Source: Tetrahymena thermophila SB210
Lineage: Eukaryota; Ciliophora; Oligohymenophorea; Hymenostomatida; Tetrahymenidae
DNA: 64,000 nt
Assembly: GCF_000189635.1 (NCBI RefSeq)
Contig: NW_002476552.1
Span: 98,564 to 162,563 of the forward strand
Direction: 5' to 3'
Shown here piece after piece: positions 11,661 through 24,375 of this stretch. Position 1 is the stretch's first letter. The number at the start of each line of letters is the position of its first letter. The notes under the pieces are model-generated. The model was not told the origin of the DNA. It ran no database searches and saw only the letters and a program-made list of their open reading frames with translations. A program made the position numbers and the translations under genes.

Positions 11661-14600
11661 TCATAAATTAATTTTTATGACAACTAATCTTTTTGATCTT
11701 AGAAATTTATTCTTTACTTTCGAAATTTGTGATCCATTTATTGTATTTGAACTTTTAGTATTAAAACAAAATAAATAAAATTGTCATAAAAATGAGAAAG
11801 ACAAATTTAGAATAAAACCTTTTCTCAATAAAAAATAATAAAAATTAGAGTTTTATTGTTTTAATTTAATTTTTATAATCGCAAATATTACAAACAAAAA
11901 AAAGAAACTTTTTACCTTAGATAGAGTGTAAAATTTGAAAGATTGATACAGTTGGATAAATTAATCCCCAAGGCTGATATGCCATCTTCATCAATTTGAT
12001 TATCACTTAAAACATAAATAAAATAATAAGCTAATAAATCAAATGAATTAAGTTCTTTTAAATTAATTTTTTATTTTTGAAAATTTATCATAATGGAGAA
12101 TAAATAAATTATATTTACCGTAAATCAAGTATCAAATTTTGCAGATTAGTGCATTATGACAAAGCAGAGCCTAAGTCTGAAACTCCTTATGCACCAATTT
12201 TATTCTAACTTTGTTTATTCAATAAATTTTAATAATTAGTTAGAGATAAAAATGAAGAAAAAAAAGAATTGATAAATTATCAAAGTAAAATTTAAAAATT
12301 AAAAAATGAGATAAAATAAAAAAAATAAAATGCTTCTAAAAATAAATTAATAAAAAAATTATTTAAAGTTTATTTCTTTTAAATATCACAATCTAAAACA
12401 AATAAATAAATAATGTGTTATACATTAGACCAAGTAATAAATGTGAGAGTTTGGTGCAATTCGCTAAATTTATACCTAGCTATGATACTCCTTCATCACC
12501 AATTTAATTGTTACTTTTTATATTCAAGAAGATAAAATTAATTTAAAATAAATATAAAAACATAAAAACAAATTTAAAAATGAGTTTAAATTAATTAAAA
12601 AAAATATTTTTAAATAAATAAAAAACTTATAAAATATTAATTATCTAAAGCAAATAAATTATTTATTTTTACTGCAGATAAAGTGCTAAATTCGAGAGAT
12701 TATTGCACCGTGCGAAAGCAGAACCTAGATCTGATGCATCCTATGCACCCATTTAATTTTTTCTTTTTAAATATTCAAGTAAAAATAATTAAATAGAATA
12801 AAAAAATGATGAGAAAATAAATAAATAAATAAAAATAAAGGAATAAAATAAAGAAGTTAAATTTAAAATGATTTAAAATAAATAAAAAAGCTTTCATCTT
12901 AAAAAATAAATAAAAGAAATAAAAATTTATTAAAAAAATATAGTATTTTTGCAATAAATTAACTAATTTTAAAACTTTTAAAAATTTTAAACAAATCAAC
13001 TGTTTTTACATCAGATAGAGTGTCAAATTTTAGAGAGTAGAACTATTTGCTAAAGCAAAACCTAAGCTTAATGCACCCTATGCACCAAATTAATTGTAAC
13101 TATTTTACATATTAAAAAAATAAAATTATTATTTTGTATAATTATAAAAAAATTAAATAGAAAGTCAAATTTAAAAATGAGATAACTTCATTAAAATATC
13201 ACAATAAAAATTAAAAAACAATAAATAAAATTTTATTGATTTAAATATAAAAATCAAAATAAATAAGCTTTTTTACTAAAGACTAAGAATCAAATTTGAG
13301 AGTTTAGTGCATTTTGCTAAAGCAGAGCCTAAGCTTGATACTCCCTATTCACCAATCTAATTATTGCTATTTATATATTCAAAAAAATAAGATTTGTCAT
13401 TAGAAAATATTAAAAATATGAAATTAATAATTAACCTCAAACTTTCCAAAATGAGTGAAAAATAAAATAAAGTAATAATAATAGAAAAATTAAATACATA
13501 AAAGCTAACAATTGAAAATAATTTATTTATTGTTTTAATTTTACTTTTAAATTGGAAAATCAGAAAAAAATAAAGCTAAGTTTACCTCAAATGAAGCGCT
13601 ACATTTGAGAGATTTTTGCAGCTTATTAAAGCAAAACCTATGTCTGATGCTCCCTGTGAATCAATATTATTCTCACTTTTTAAATATTCAAGAAAATATA
13701 ACTATTAAAATTTTATTTTACTTTTTTTCAAGCTTAAAACAATAAAACAATCAGCAAAAAATTATTCAATTTATCAGTTTTTATTCTAATAAATTTTATT
13801 TATTGATAACCCTGGTTTATATAAAAAAATATGACATTGTTTTACTTAAGATACAGCTTCAAATAAGTAAGTTTAGAGCAGTTAGCTAGAGCAGAAATTA
13901 AGCCTGATGAACCTTATGCACCCAATTAATTAGTACTTTTTAAATAATAAATAAAATATTATTATTTAGTAAGAAATATAAAGAAAAAGTATTTTAAAAT
14001 TGAGAAATGAATAATCAATACAAAATTTTTAAATTAAAATTGATTAAAATTAAGAAAATATAAAATAAATTTAAAAAATTAAACAAAATAAAAAGCTAAT
14101 AAATATAAAAAGTTTTATTGTTTTAAATGAAAAAATATGACAAAAATAAATTAATTTTACCCAAGATCAAGTGCTAAATTTGATAGATTAGGGCAATTTG
14201 CTAATGCAGAACCTAAATTTAATGCACTCTCTATCCCAATTTTATTATGTCTATTTAAATATTTAATCAAATATAATGAGTTAGGAGGAAAAAACTAATG
14301 AAAAAATGATATGAACAAATTAATTATGAAGCTTACTATCCAAAAAAACCATTTAATATAAAATGATTTTGATTATCATAAAATAAATAAGTATAGAATA
14401 TAAAATGGATAAATATATTTTTTTAAAAAAACTGTTTATACCCAAGATCAAGTGTCAAGGTTGATAAATTAAAGCAGTTTCCTAAAGCAGAAACTAAGTT
14501 TGATGCCCCATGTGCACCAATTTTGCTGCTACTTTTTAAGTATTTAAGATAATATAGTCAAGAGAAAAGAAAAAATATAAAGGAATTTAATAATTAACAA

Positions 14601-15228
14601 TCAAATTAAGATTTAAATGATAAAAATAATATTATTTAAGAAAATAATGAATGAAATCAAGGTATAAATTTAAATAATTGAATAAAAAATTAAGCTAAAA
14701 AATAAAAATTTTATGCTAAAATATCATAATAGAAAACAAATAAATAAACTGTTTTTACCGTAGTTCAATGGTTAAAACTGAGAGATTAGTGTAATTTTTT
14801 AAAGCTGATCCTAAATCTAACACGCTCTATGATACCTCGATTTAATTATAACTTTTGAAATATTGAAGAGATATAACCATATAAAGGGAAAAAATTAAGA
14901 AAATATATGAAAAAACCAATTTAAAAAGATAGATAATCATAATAGCTAATAAAATTATTAAATTTTAGCTTTTCTTTTAAATAAAGTCTGAAAATGATTT
15001 TTTTACTTAAAGAAATAATTAATTAAATTAACTCTTTAATAAAACTATTAATTATATGTTTATTGAAAGTAAATTTAATTTACTTTAGATTAATATGAAG
15101 CTCAAAGCAAGATTAAAACGAAGAGCTTAAAAACTTTTTTAATGATAAAATTTATTTATGGAATAGTTTTTGAAAAAATTAGCAATTACATCTTCGATAT
15201 TTGTAAAGTATTTTTTTTATAATAACAT
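11661..15228 (-). CDS. leucine-rich repeat protein, 12 exons, complete
   Basis: The whole gene can be assembled. Exon 1 is 14759-15228 (470 nt), then come ten 90-nt exons at 14442-14531, 14161-14250, 13846-13935, 13586-13675, 13277-13366, 13010-13099, 12673-12762, 12424-12513, 12119-12208 and 11916-12005, and a last exon at 11661-11751 (91 nt) ending in TGA. The sum is 1461 nt, exactly 487 codons (486 aa). Every intron is GT-AG and phase 2, and each middle exon is one 30-residue LRR of the type xNQIGxxGxxxLGxxLxxCxNLSNLTLxLx. Exon 1 encodes about 125 non-repeat residues with the KSFQALRFNL motif and a hydrophobic stretch near residues 100-130, then the first repeat. The C-terminus is basic (FLRSKRLVVIKINL). 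It probably acts as a protein-binding scaffold. It is head to head with the zinc-finger gene at 15768. Confidence 0.82.
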
Positions 15229-15767
15229 TTGTTTTTTTTTTTGCAATAGGTTGTAATTATCAATTTACTATTTATTTTATTAGATATAAATTATTTAAAT
15301 TTTTTTATTTAGAGTAAAATGACATTTCGATTTACAATAAACAAAATTGAATAATTTGATTCAATTAAGTAGATTTAAAAAACCTATGCTTTATTCAATA
15401 TAAAATAATCATATTTTGTCAGTTGTGTACATTTTTTAATATACAAATTTTTATTTAATATTTAAAAACTTTTCTTCATCCTAAAAATATTTATAATTTG
15501 AAAGCAAATTATTTTTCTTATGAATATTATATTATAATCAATTAAGTTGTATCTTATCAATATTATAAGATACAACCAAAATTCTCAAAATTTATAGCCC
15601 TAATTTATTTATTATCTATTAGAATATTTAACATTTTTTTATAAGGTACTCAAATAAATAAGTATCTTTCTTCTTTTTAACTTATTAAATTCAAAGAAAA
15701 TCAAATTAACTATCTAAAAAATAATCAAAATACATTAAAAATATCACTTCTAACTCAAATCTTATAA
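15229..15767. promoter_or_regulatory. divergent promoter region between LRR gene and zinc-finger/variable-domain gene
   Basis: This 539-bp spacer separates two head-to-head genes and recurs with nearly the same length (538 bp) at 21695-22232. It contains a 38-bp element at 15311-15348 (AGAGTAAAATG...TTTCGATTTACAATAA) and, on the zinc-finger side, a block starting near 15605 (TATTATCTATTAGAATATTT...ATCTTTCTT...) that precedes every full member of that family by about 110-180 bp. The block is the best candidate for a shared promoter or 5' UTR. No TATA assignment is possible in such AT-rich DNA. Confidence 0.45.
15311..15348 (+). repeat. dispersed 38-bp element, copy a
   Basis: Sequence AGAGTAAAATGACATTTCGA plus TTTACAATAAACAAAATT. 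Other copies start at 21775, 42131 and 47005. Here the second half-site reads ACAAAAT rather than GCGAAAT, so the inverted repeat seen in the later copies is absent. Confidence 0.7.
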
Positions 15768-17594
15768 ATGGATAAAATTACCATCTAACATCTAAAATGC
15801 AATAAGCATCCAAATAAAAACCTCCAATTTATTTAAGTAAACGATGTCCTCACACAACCTATTTCCACTAAACCTCTCTTTTACTGCTCTTCCTGTTTTA
15901 ATCACGATCTTCACTTTAAATCTATCAACTATCTTATGATCGATCAGATTTTTTAAGAAGCAGACACTAACATCATCCCAAAATGGCCACCAGTCAACAA
16001 TTATCAAATCATCTCAGATCTCATCGATCTTACATCAAATTAATCTTCACTTGACTATGTCAAGCAAATTACAGACTTCTTTCATCAATTCAAAGAAGAG
16101 TTTTTAAATAAAATAGATGTCATCTAAAAAAAGATGATCAACGAAGCCTTGAAATATCCTATTGATACACAGCAAATCATCAAAAGATATTAAGAAATTT
16201 CTGACATTCTTTAGTTTAAGTAGATTCTTAACAACGAATAACCAAATAACCTCGAAGATCATTCAACTCTTTGTAAAGAATTTATCTCACAAATGGAGTC
16301 TCAAAAAGATAAAAACACTGAATTGTTGTAAAGTCTACTTACCTAAGCAAATTAATTAAAAACAAATTTCAATATGGAATATCCTCAAATCATTAAATAG
16401 TAATTATTTACTCTTATTGACCACATTTCTTTCTTCAATTTAGATATTCCTGAAGTTAGTAGTACAAATCATAATAACACTAGAACTCATTTTGAAGCTA
16501 ATATAATAGATCAAAGTAATTAAATTGTAGATTTCAAACTAACATCTGACTTAATCATGAAGCTTGTTTCTAATAAATCTAACTTTTGCTCTGATTAATT
16601 CTTAAACAAGCTAAGTGAGAATCTTTAAAGCATAAATCCTCTACTTAAATAATTTAGTTTCAAAACAGCTGTTTTCAAAGAGAATAAAGAATAAATTGAC
16701 TTTTCCAAGATTAGCGATGAAAAAATAAATTTGATAGAAGAATATGTAAAGCATTCAATAGCTTTGTCAAGAGGGGAATAATAATTTGAATAGGAAGTAA
16801 AGGATAGTTAAGAAATTAAATAAATGACATAAATTGTAGATTCTAAAATGAGTTTCTTGAGGTAGGAATTCATTTAATAGTTTGAAAAGTTCTTAGTTGA
16901 TGTAAAACCTTTCTTAAAATAAATTAACTTCACTAATTGTTTTACTGACAAAAATAAATTTGATTTCTTCAGAAATTTGAAAGATAAAAGATTTTATTAT
17001 GCTTTATATGAGGAAAGTTTACCAAATTTAGATCTAAAATTGTTAGCAACTTAGTATAATAATGGGTAGAGAAAAAGTGTGGTAAATAAAAAAGAAAATG
17101 GTTATTATGAAATTGAAAAATTAAATAATAATGCTTTGATTAATTGTATATCAAATACAAATTTAGAAAAAGATTAGAAGTATATTTTTAGGATAAAAGT
17201 AGAAAGTCTAAAAGAAGGTTAATATTTTATGATAGGTCTAATGAGAAATTCAAATGCTGATTAAACTTATGGATTTTCAGAGTAATTAAGTTGTTACTTA
17301 CAAAAAAATAATCAATCTGTAATTAAATATGGAGGTTATGGTATTGATAAATAATTAAAGGGAGCAGGATTTAAGACAAGCGGAGAGAATATGATAGAAC
17401 TAAGATTGTGTTTGAAAGAGTAGATTTTAGAAGTGTTAGATTATCCTAATTATGAGTATAAGCTAGGATTACAAGATTAATATAAAGAGAAGCTTACATA
17501 ATTTGATGATCTAAGATTATATTTTGGTACTTATTTTTAAGGAAGCAAATTAATTTTAATGGATGTAAAAATAGTGAATGAGTTTATTAACTGA
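15768..17594 (+). CDS. B-box-like zinc finger / coiled / variable beta-domain protein, copy 1
   Basis: Reference member of the array: 608 residues in one exon with TAA/TAG as Gln and TGA stop. I read every codon and found no internal TGA. Residues 11-49 hold C11-x2-H14, C40-x2-C43 and H46-x2-H49, resembling a B-box with one metal site degenerate. IIPKWPPVNN follows at about 69-78. Residues about 90-405 are hydrophilic and mostly helical, with likely coiled-coil stretches. About 437-608 is predicted beta-rich (YIFRIKVES, FMIGLMRNS, MIELRLCL, SKLILMDVKIV) and SPRY-like in my judgement only. Variable patches: DKRFYYALYEE; TQYNNGQRKS; NNALI; EGQY; QTYGFSEQ; YGGY; TYFQ. It shares its 5' spacer with the LRR gene at 11661-15228. 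Possible roles are ligand recognition or ubiquitin-pathway scaffolding, unproved. Confidence 0.85.
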
Positions 17595-18044
17595 ATTATA
17601 TTATATATTTATTTAATAATAGCATGATATTTGATAGAATATTTTTTTTAAAAATTAAAAAAATTATCTAATAATTTCAAAAAATTTTTAACTGACTACC
17701 GAATATAAATTTTATTCGGTCTATCCCTAGTAAATATTATAAATTATTAGATACCTAATTAACTTTCAATAAAAATTTAAAATGGAGGTTGATTCAAAAT
17801 TTAAGCATACAAAATTCATACTTCATAAAAGAGAAAAGAAGGACTAATTAATTAAAAATACAATAATTTTTAATACTAAATAAATAGTAAAGATAAATTA
17901 TTAATCTTTCAAATAAAAATATAAATAAAAAATTAATTAACTTTTAAAAGTTCTATTTTTTATCTTATTTTTTAACATATCATTTAAAAAAAAATATTTT
18001 ACATTTAATTATTCATAAGAAAAACATAATAAACAAAAAAATAA
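17595..18044. other. junction of the two 6.4-kb units
   Basis: Contains the downstream region of copy 1, a small perfect hairpin at 17698-17720, and from about 17729 the beginning of the second unit, matching about 11346 onward. No gene is seen. Confidence 0.6.
17698..17720. other. short perfect inverted repeat at the duplication junction
   Basis: Arms ACCGAATA (17698-17705) and TATTCGGT (17713-17720) pair over 8 bp around a 7-nt loop. It lies about 10 bp before the point where homology to the left end of the first unit begins. It could be a scar of the duplication or a weak transcription end for copy 1. Confidence 0.5.
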
Positions 18045-21000
18045 TCATAAATTAATTTTTATGACAACTAATCTTTTTGATCTTATAAATTTATTCTTTA
18101 CTTTCGAAATTTGTGATCCATTTATTGTATTTGAACTTTTAGTATTAAAACAAAATAAATAAAATTGTAATAAAAATTATAAAAATGAGACTAAAAAGAA
18201 AGATAATTTAGAATAAAACCTTTTCTCAATAAAAAATAATAAAAATTAGAGTTTTATTGTTTTAATTTAATTTTTATTATAGCAAATATTACAAACTAAA
18301 AAAAGAAACTTTTTACCTTAGATAGAGTGTAAAATTTTAGAGATTGATACAATTCGATAAATTAATACCCAAGGCTGATATGCCCTCTTCATCTATTTGA
18401 TTATCACTTAAACATAAATAAAATAATAAGTTAATAAATCAAACGAATTAATTATGTTCTTTTAAATTAATTTTTTATTTTTGAAAATTTATCATAATAG
18501 AGAATAAATAAATTATATTTACCGTAAATCAAGTATCAAATTTTGCAGATTAGTGCATTATGATAAAGCAGAGCCTATGTCCGAAACTCCTTATGCACCA
18601 ATTTTATTCTAACTTTGTATATTCAATAAATTTTGATAATTAGTTAGAGATAAAAAATGAAGAAAAAAAAAGAATTGATAAATTATCAAAGTAAAAATTA
18701 AAAATGAGATTTAATAAAAAATATAAGATGCTTCTAAAAAAAAATAAATAAATAAAAAAATTATTTAAAGTTTATTTCTTTTAAATATCACAATCTAAAG
18801 CAAATAAAATAATAATGTGTTATACATTAGACCAAGTAATAAATGTGAGAGTTTCGTGCAATTAGCTAAATTTATACCTAGCTATGATGCTCCTTCATCA
18901 CCAATTTAATTGTTACTTTTTATATTCAAGAAAATAAAATTAATTTAAAATAAATAGAGTTTAAATTAATTAAAAAATATTTTTAAATAAATAAAAAACT
19001 TATAAAATATTTATAATCTAAAACAAATAAATTATTTCTTTTTACTGCAGATAAAGTGCTAAATTCGAGAGATTATTGCACCTTGCGAAGGCAGAACCTA
19101 GATCTGATGCATCCTATGCACCCATTTAATTTTTTCTTTTTAAATATTCAAGAAAAATGATTAATTAGAATTAAAAAATGATGAAAAAATAAATAAATAA
19201 AAATAAAGAATTAAAAATGATTTAAAATAAATAAAAAAGCTTTCATCTCAAAAAAAAAAAAATGAAATAAAAATTTATTAAAAAAATATAGTATTTTTGA
19301 CAATAAATTAACTAATTTTAAAAACTTTTAACAATTTTAAACAAATCAACTTTTTTACATCAGATAGAGTGTTAAATTTTAGAGCGTAGAGCTATTTGCT
19401 AAAGCTTAATGCTCCCTATGTACCAAATTAATTGTAACTATTTTAAGTATTAAAAAATATAATTATTGATTTGTTAAATTATAAAAAAATTAAATAAAAA
19501 GTCAAATTTAAAAATAAATGAGAAAACTTTATTAAAATACCACAATAAAAATTAAAAAACAATAAATAAAATTATATTGAGTTAATTTAATTTAAATATA
19601 AAAATCAAAATAAATAAACTTCTTTACTAAAGACTAAGAATCAAATTTGAGAGTTTAGTGCATTTTGCTAAAGCAGAGCCTAAGCTTGATACTCCCTAAT
19701 CGCCAATCTAATTATTGCTATTTATATATCCAAAAAAATAAGATTTGTCATTAGAAAATATTAAAAATAAGAAATTAATAATCAACCTCAAACTTAAAAA
19801 TCCAAAATAAGTTAAAAATAAAATAAAGTAATTATAATAGAAAAATTAAATACATAAAAGCTAACAATTGAAAATTATTTATTTATTGTTTTAAATTAAA
19901 TTTTAAATTGGAAAGTCTGAAAAAAATAAAGCTAAGTTTACCTCAAATAAAGCACTAAATTTGAGAGATTTTTGCAGCTTATTAAAGCAAAACCTAAGTC
20001 TGATGCTCCCTGTGAATCAATATTATTCTCACTTTTTAAATATTCAAGAAAATATAACTGTTCACAAAGATAATATCATAAAAAATAAAAATTTTAAATC
20101 AAATCTTCAGTTAAAATAAAAAATATTTGAAAATTAAAAAAAAATAATTGAGACAAATAAATAAAATAAAATAGAAGGATAATAAATAAATAAATAAATA
20201 AATAAATAAATAGAGTTTTATTGTTTATTCAATTTATCAGTTTTTTATTTTAATAAATTTTATTTATTGATAACCCTGGTTTATACATACATGTGTATAA
20301 AAAAATGTGAGATTATTTTTACTTAAGATATAGCTTCAAATCAGAGAGTTTAGAGCAGTTAGCTAGAGCAGAAATTAAGCCTGATGAACCTTATGCACCC
20401 AATTAATTAGTACTTTTTAAAAAATAAAGATAATATTATTATTTAGTAAGGAAGTATTTTAAAATTGAGAAATGAATAATCAAAACAAAATTTTTAAATT
20501 AAAATTGATTAAAATTAAGAAAATATCAATTAGATTTAAAAAATTAAACAAAATAAAAAGCTAATAAATATAAAATGTTTTATTGTTTTAAATTAAAAAA
20601 TATATAAAAAAAAAAATTTATTTTATCTTAGATCAAGTACTAAATTTGATAGATTAGTGCAATTTGCTAATGCAGAACCTAAGTTTAATGCACTCTCTAT
20701 CCCAATTTTATTATGTCTATTTAAATATTTAATCAAATATAATGAGTTAGGAAGAAAAAACTAATGAAGAAATGATATGAACAAATTATGAAGCTTATTT
20801 CCAAAAGCACTATTTAAAATAAAATAAAATCACTTTCATTATCAAAAAATAAATAAGTACAGAATATAAAATGGATAAATAAATATATTTAAAACAAAAA
20901 ACTGTTTATACCCAAGATCAAGTGTCAAGGTTAATAAATTAAAGCAGTTTCCTAAAGCAGAAACTAAGTTTGATGCCCCATGTGCACCAATTTTGCTGCT

Positions 21001-21694
21001 ACTTTTTAAGTATTTAAGATAATATAATTAAGACAAAAGAAAAAATATGAAGAAATTTAGTAATTAACAATCAAATTGAGAGTTAAATGATAAAAAATAA
21101 TATTATTTAAGAAAATAATGAATGAAATCAAGGTATAAATTTAAATAATTAAATAAAAAATTAAGCTAAAAAATAAATATTTATGCTAAAATATCATAAT
21201 AGAAAACAAATAAACTGCTTTTACCGTAGATTTATTGTTAAAACTAAGAGATTAGTGTAATTTTTTAACGCTGATCCTAAATCTAACACGCTCTATGATG
21301 CCTCAATTTAATTATAACTTTTAAAATATTGAAGAGAAATAACCATATAAAGGGGAAAAAAATAAGAAAACATATGAAAAAACCAATTTATATTGATAAT
21401 GATAATAATAGCGAATAAAATTATGAAACTTTAGCTTTTCTTTTAAATAAGGTCTGAAAATGATTTTTTTACTTAAAGAAATAATTAATTAAATTAACTC
21501 TATAATAAAACTATTAATTATATGTTTATTGAAAGTAAATTTAATTTACTTTAGATTAATTTGGAGCTCAAAGCAAGATTAAAACGAAGAGCTTAAAAAC
21601 TTTTTTAATGATAAAATTTATTTATGGAATAGTTTTTGAAAAAATTAGCAATTACATCTTCGATATTTGTAAAGTATTTTTTTTATAATAACAT
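18045..21694 (-). pseudogene. leucine-rich repeat gene, decaying duplicate of the gene at 11661-15228
   Basis: All twelve exons are present in the same order: 21225-21694 (470 nt), 20912-21001, 20627-20716, 20323-20412, 19942-20031, 19628-19717, 19359-19437, 19046-19135, 18826-18915, 18523-18612, 18317-18406 and 18045-18135. Two lesions are seen. Exon 19359-19437 is 79 nt because 11 nt are missing between two AAGC repeats, which shifts the frame. Exon 20627-20716 has lost its donor: the minus strand reads CTAAG|ATAAAA where the intact gene has a GT. The exon total is 1450 nt, not a multiple of three. Exon 1 remains open. Since normal middle exons are 90 nt and phase 2-2, skipping both broken exons would restore the frame, so a shorter product is conceivable. 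Confidence 0.75.
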
Positions 21695-22232
21695 TTGTTT
21701 TTTTTTGCAATAGGTTGTAATTATCAATTTACTATTTATTTAATTAGATATAAATTATTTAAATTTTTTTATTTAGAGTAAAATGATATTTCGATTTACA
21801 ATAAACAAAATTTAATAATTAATTTTATTCAATTAAGTTAAAAAACCTATGCTTTATTCTATAAAATAAACATATTTTGTCAGTTGCGTACATTTTTTGA
21901 TATATAAATTTTTTATTTAATATTTAAAAACTTTTCTTTATTTCCTCAAAAAATTTATAATTTGAAAGCAAATTATTTTTCTTATGAATATTATATTTAA
22001 ATGAATTAATTTAAAAAATAACAATATTATAAGATATAACCAAAATTCTCAAAATGTATTGTCCTAATTTATTTATTTTCTATTAGAATATTTAACATTT
22101 TTTTATAAGGTAATCAAATAAATAAGTATCTTTCTTTCTTTTTAACTTATTAAATTCAAAGAAAATCAAATTAACTATCTAAAAAATAATCAAAATACAT
22201 TAAAAATCTCTCTTCCAACTCAAATCTTATAA
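21695..22232. promoter_or_regulatory. divergent promoter region, second unit
   Basis: Counterpart of 15229-15767 with small indels, including a shorter T-run just upstream of the LRR start (9 versus 11 T), which suggests the region is not coding. It contains the 38-bp element (21775-21812) and the family upstream block beginning near 22076. Confidence 0.45.
21775..21812 (+). repeat. dispersed 38-bp element, copy b
   Basis: AGAGTAAAATGATATTTCGA plus TTTACAATAAACAAAATT, differing by one base from the copy at 15311. It is in the same place relative to the LRR and zinc-finger genes. Confidence 0.7.
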
Positions 22233-24059
22233 ATGGATAAAATTACCATCTAACATCTAAAATGCAATAAGCATCCAAATAAAAACCTCCAATTTATTTA
22301 AGTAAACGATGTCCTCACACAACCTATTTCCACTAAACCTCTCTTTTACTGCTCTTCCTGTTTTAATCACGATCTTCACTTTAAATCTATCAACTATCTT
22401 ATGATCGATCAGATTTTTTAAGAATCAGACACTAACATCATCCCAAAATGGCCACCAGTCAACAATTATTAAATTATCTCAGATCTCGTCGATCTTACAT
22501 CAAATTAATCTTCACTTGACTATGTCAAGCAAATTACAGACTTTTTTCATCAATTCATAGAAGAGTTTTTAAATAAAATAGATGTTATCTAAAAAAAGAT
22601 GATCAACGAAGCCTTGAAATATCCTATTGATACACAGCAAATCATCAAAAGATATTAAGAAATTTCAAACATTCTTTAGTTTAAGTAGATTCTTAATAAC
22701 GAATAACCAAATAACCTCGAAGATCATTCAACTCTCTGTAAAGAATTTATCTCACAAATGGAGTCTCAAAAAGATAAAAACACTGAATTGTTGTAAAGTC
22801 TACTTACCTAAGCAAATTAATTAAAAACAAATTTTAATATGGAATATCCTCACATCATTAAATAGTAATTATTTACTCTTATTGACCACATTTCTTTCTT
22901 CAATTTAGATATTCCTGAAGTTAGTAGTACAAATCATAATAACACTAAAAGTCATTTTGAAGCTAATATTACAAATTAAAGAAATTAAATTGTAGATTTA
23001 AAACTAACATCTGACTTAATCATGAAGCTTGTTTCTAATAAATCAAACTTTTGCTCTGATTAATTCATAAACAAGCTAAGTGAGAGTCTTTAAAGCATAA
23101 ACCCTATACTTAAATAATTTAGTTTCAAGACAGTAGTTTTCAAGGAAAATAAAGAATAAATTGATTTTTCCAAGATTAGCGATGAAAAAATAAATTTGAT
23201 AGAAGAATATGTTAAGCATTCAATAACTTTGTCAAGAGGGGAATAATAATTTGAATAGGAAGTAAAGGATAGTCAAGAAATCAAATAAATGACTTAAATT
23301 GTAAATTCTAAAATGAGTTTCTTGAGGTAAGAATTCATATAATAGTTTGAAAAGTTCTTAGTTGATGTAAAACCTTTCTTAAAATAGATTAATTTCACTA
23401 ATAGTTTTACTGACAAAAATAAATTTGATTTTTTCAGAAATTTGAAAGATAACAAATGGAACGCTTTGTATGAGGAAAGTTTACCCAATTTAGATCTAGA
23501 ATTGTTTGCAACTAATTATAATAATGGGTAGAGAAATTGTGTGATAAATAAAAGAGAAAATGGTTATTATGAAATTGAAAAATTAAATAATATTATTTGT
23601 TGGGTGAATTGTATATCAAATACAAATTTAGAAAAAGATAAGAAGTATATTTTTAGGATAAAAGTTGAAAATCTAAATGAAAGTCACTTTTTTTATATAG
23701 GTCTAATGAGAAATTCAAATGCTGATTAAAATTATGGATATAAGGAGTATTTAAGTTGTTTATTATAGAAAAATAATCAATCTGTAATTAAATGTGGAAG
23801 TTTCGGTATTGATAAATAATTAAAGGGAGCAGAATTTAAGACAAGTGGAGAGAATATGATAGAAATAAGATTGTGTTTGAAAGAATATATTTTAGAAGTG
23901 TTAGATTTTCCTAATTATGAGTATAAGCTGGGATTATAGGATAAATATAAAGAGAAGCTTACATAATTTGATGATCTAAGATTATATCTTGGTACTTATT
24001 TTTAAGGAAGCAAATTAATTTTAATGGATGTAAAAATAGTGAATGAGTTTATAAATTGA
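22233..24059 (+). CDS. zinc-finger/variable-domain family, copy 2
   Basis: 608 codons, the same length as copy 1, with all six zinc ligands. In this copy the variable patches fall at residues 407-413 (NKWNALY), 428-436 (NYNNGQRNC), 453-456 (NIIC before WVNC), 484-487 (SHFF, replacing the usual EGxF), 500-505 (NYGYKE), 521-524 (CGSF) and 588-591 (TYFQ). I use this numbering for the family. The framework has two substitutions also seen in copy 14 or nowhere else: ECYIL-type KEYILEVLDFPNY instead of KEQILEVLDYPNY, and GAEFK instead of GAGFK. It pairs with the decaying LRR gene upstream and is the last copy with an LRR partner. Confidence 0.85.
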
Positions 24060-24375
24060 ATTAAATTTTATATATATTAATAATAGTATGATATTTGATA
24101 GAATTTTTTTTGAATTTTTAAAAATTAAAAAAATTATTTATGAATATTAAATAATAATGAATTAATTTTAAACTAATAACATTAAATAAAATTCTCAAAA
24201 TATATAGTATCATTTATTATCTATTAGAATATTTAACATTTATTTATAAGGCACTCAAATAAATAAGTATCTTTCTTTTTTTTTTAACTTATTAAATTCA
24301 AAGAAAATCAAATTAACTATCTAAAAAAGAATCAAAAATACATTAAAAATATCACTTCTAACTCTAATTTTATTA
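24060..24375. promoter_or_regulatory. spacer and upstream block of copy 3
   Basis: Short 316-bp spacer. The family upstream block starts near 24212 (TTATTATCTATTAGAATATTT). There is no LRR gene here: the duplication that made copy 3 took only the zinc-finger gene and its proximal upstream region. Confidence 0.45.

Noticed and set aside
14980..15007. A 19-nt intron (GTAAAAAAATCATTTTCAG, minus strand) in exon 1 of the LRR gene
   Set aside because: Reading straight through keeps the frame, and both LRR copies have the same 470-nt exon with the required phase 2; 19 nt would be far too short for a Tetrahymena intron.
15792..16007. Minus-strand standard-code frames opposite the start of the family genes
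   Set aside because: They recur at the same place in several copies only because they mirror the conserved finger region of the plus-strand gene.
16390..16450. Possible intron ending TTCTTCAATTTAG in the zinc-finger family genes
   Set aside because: The frame is open through it in all copies (FFNLDIPEV), no suitable donor is conserved, and copy 6 keeps the frame with a changed acceptor-like site (FFNQEIPEV).
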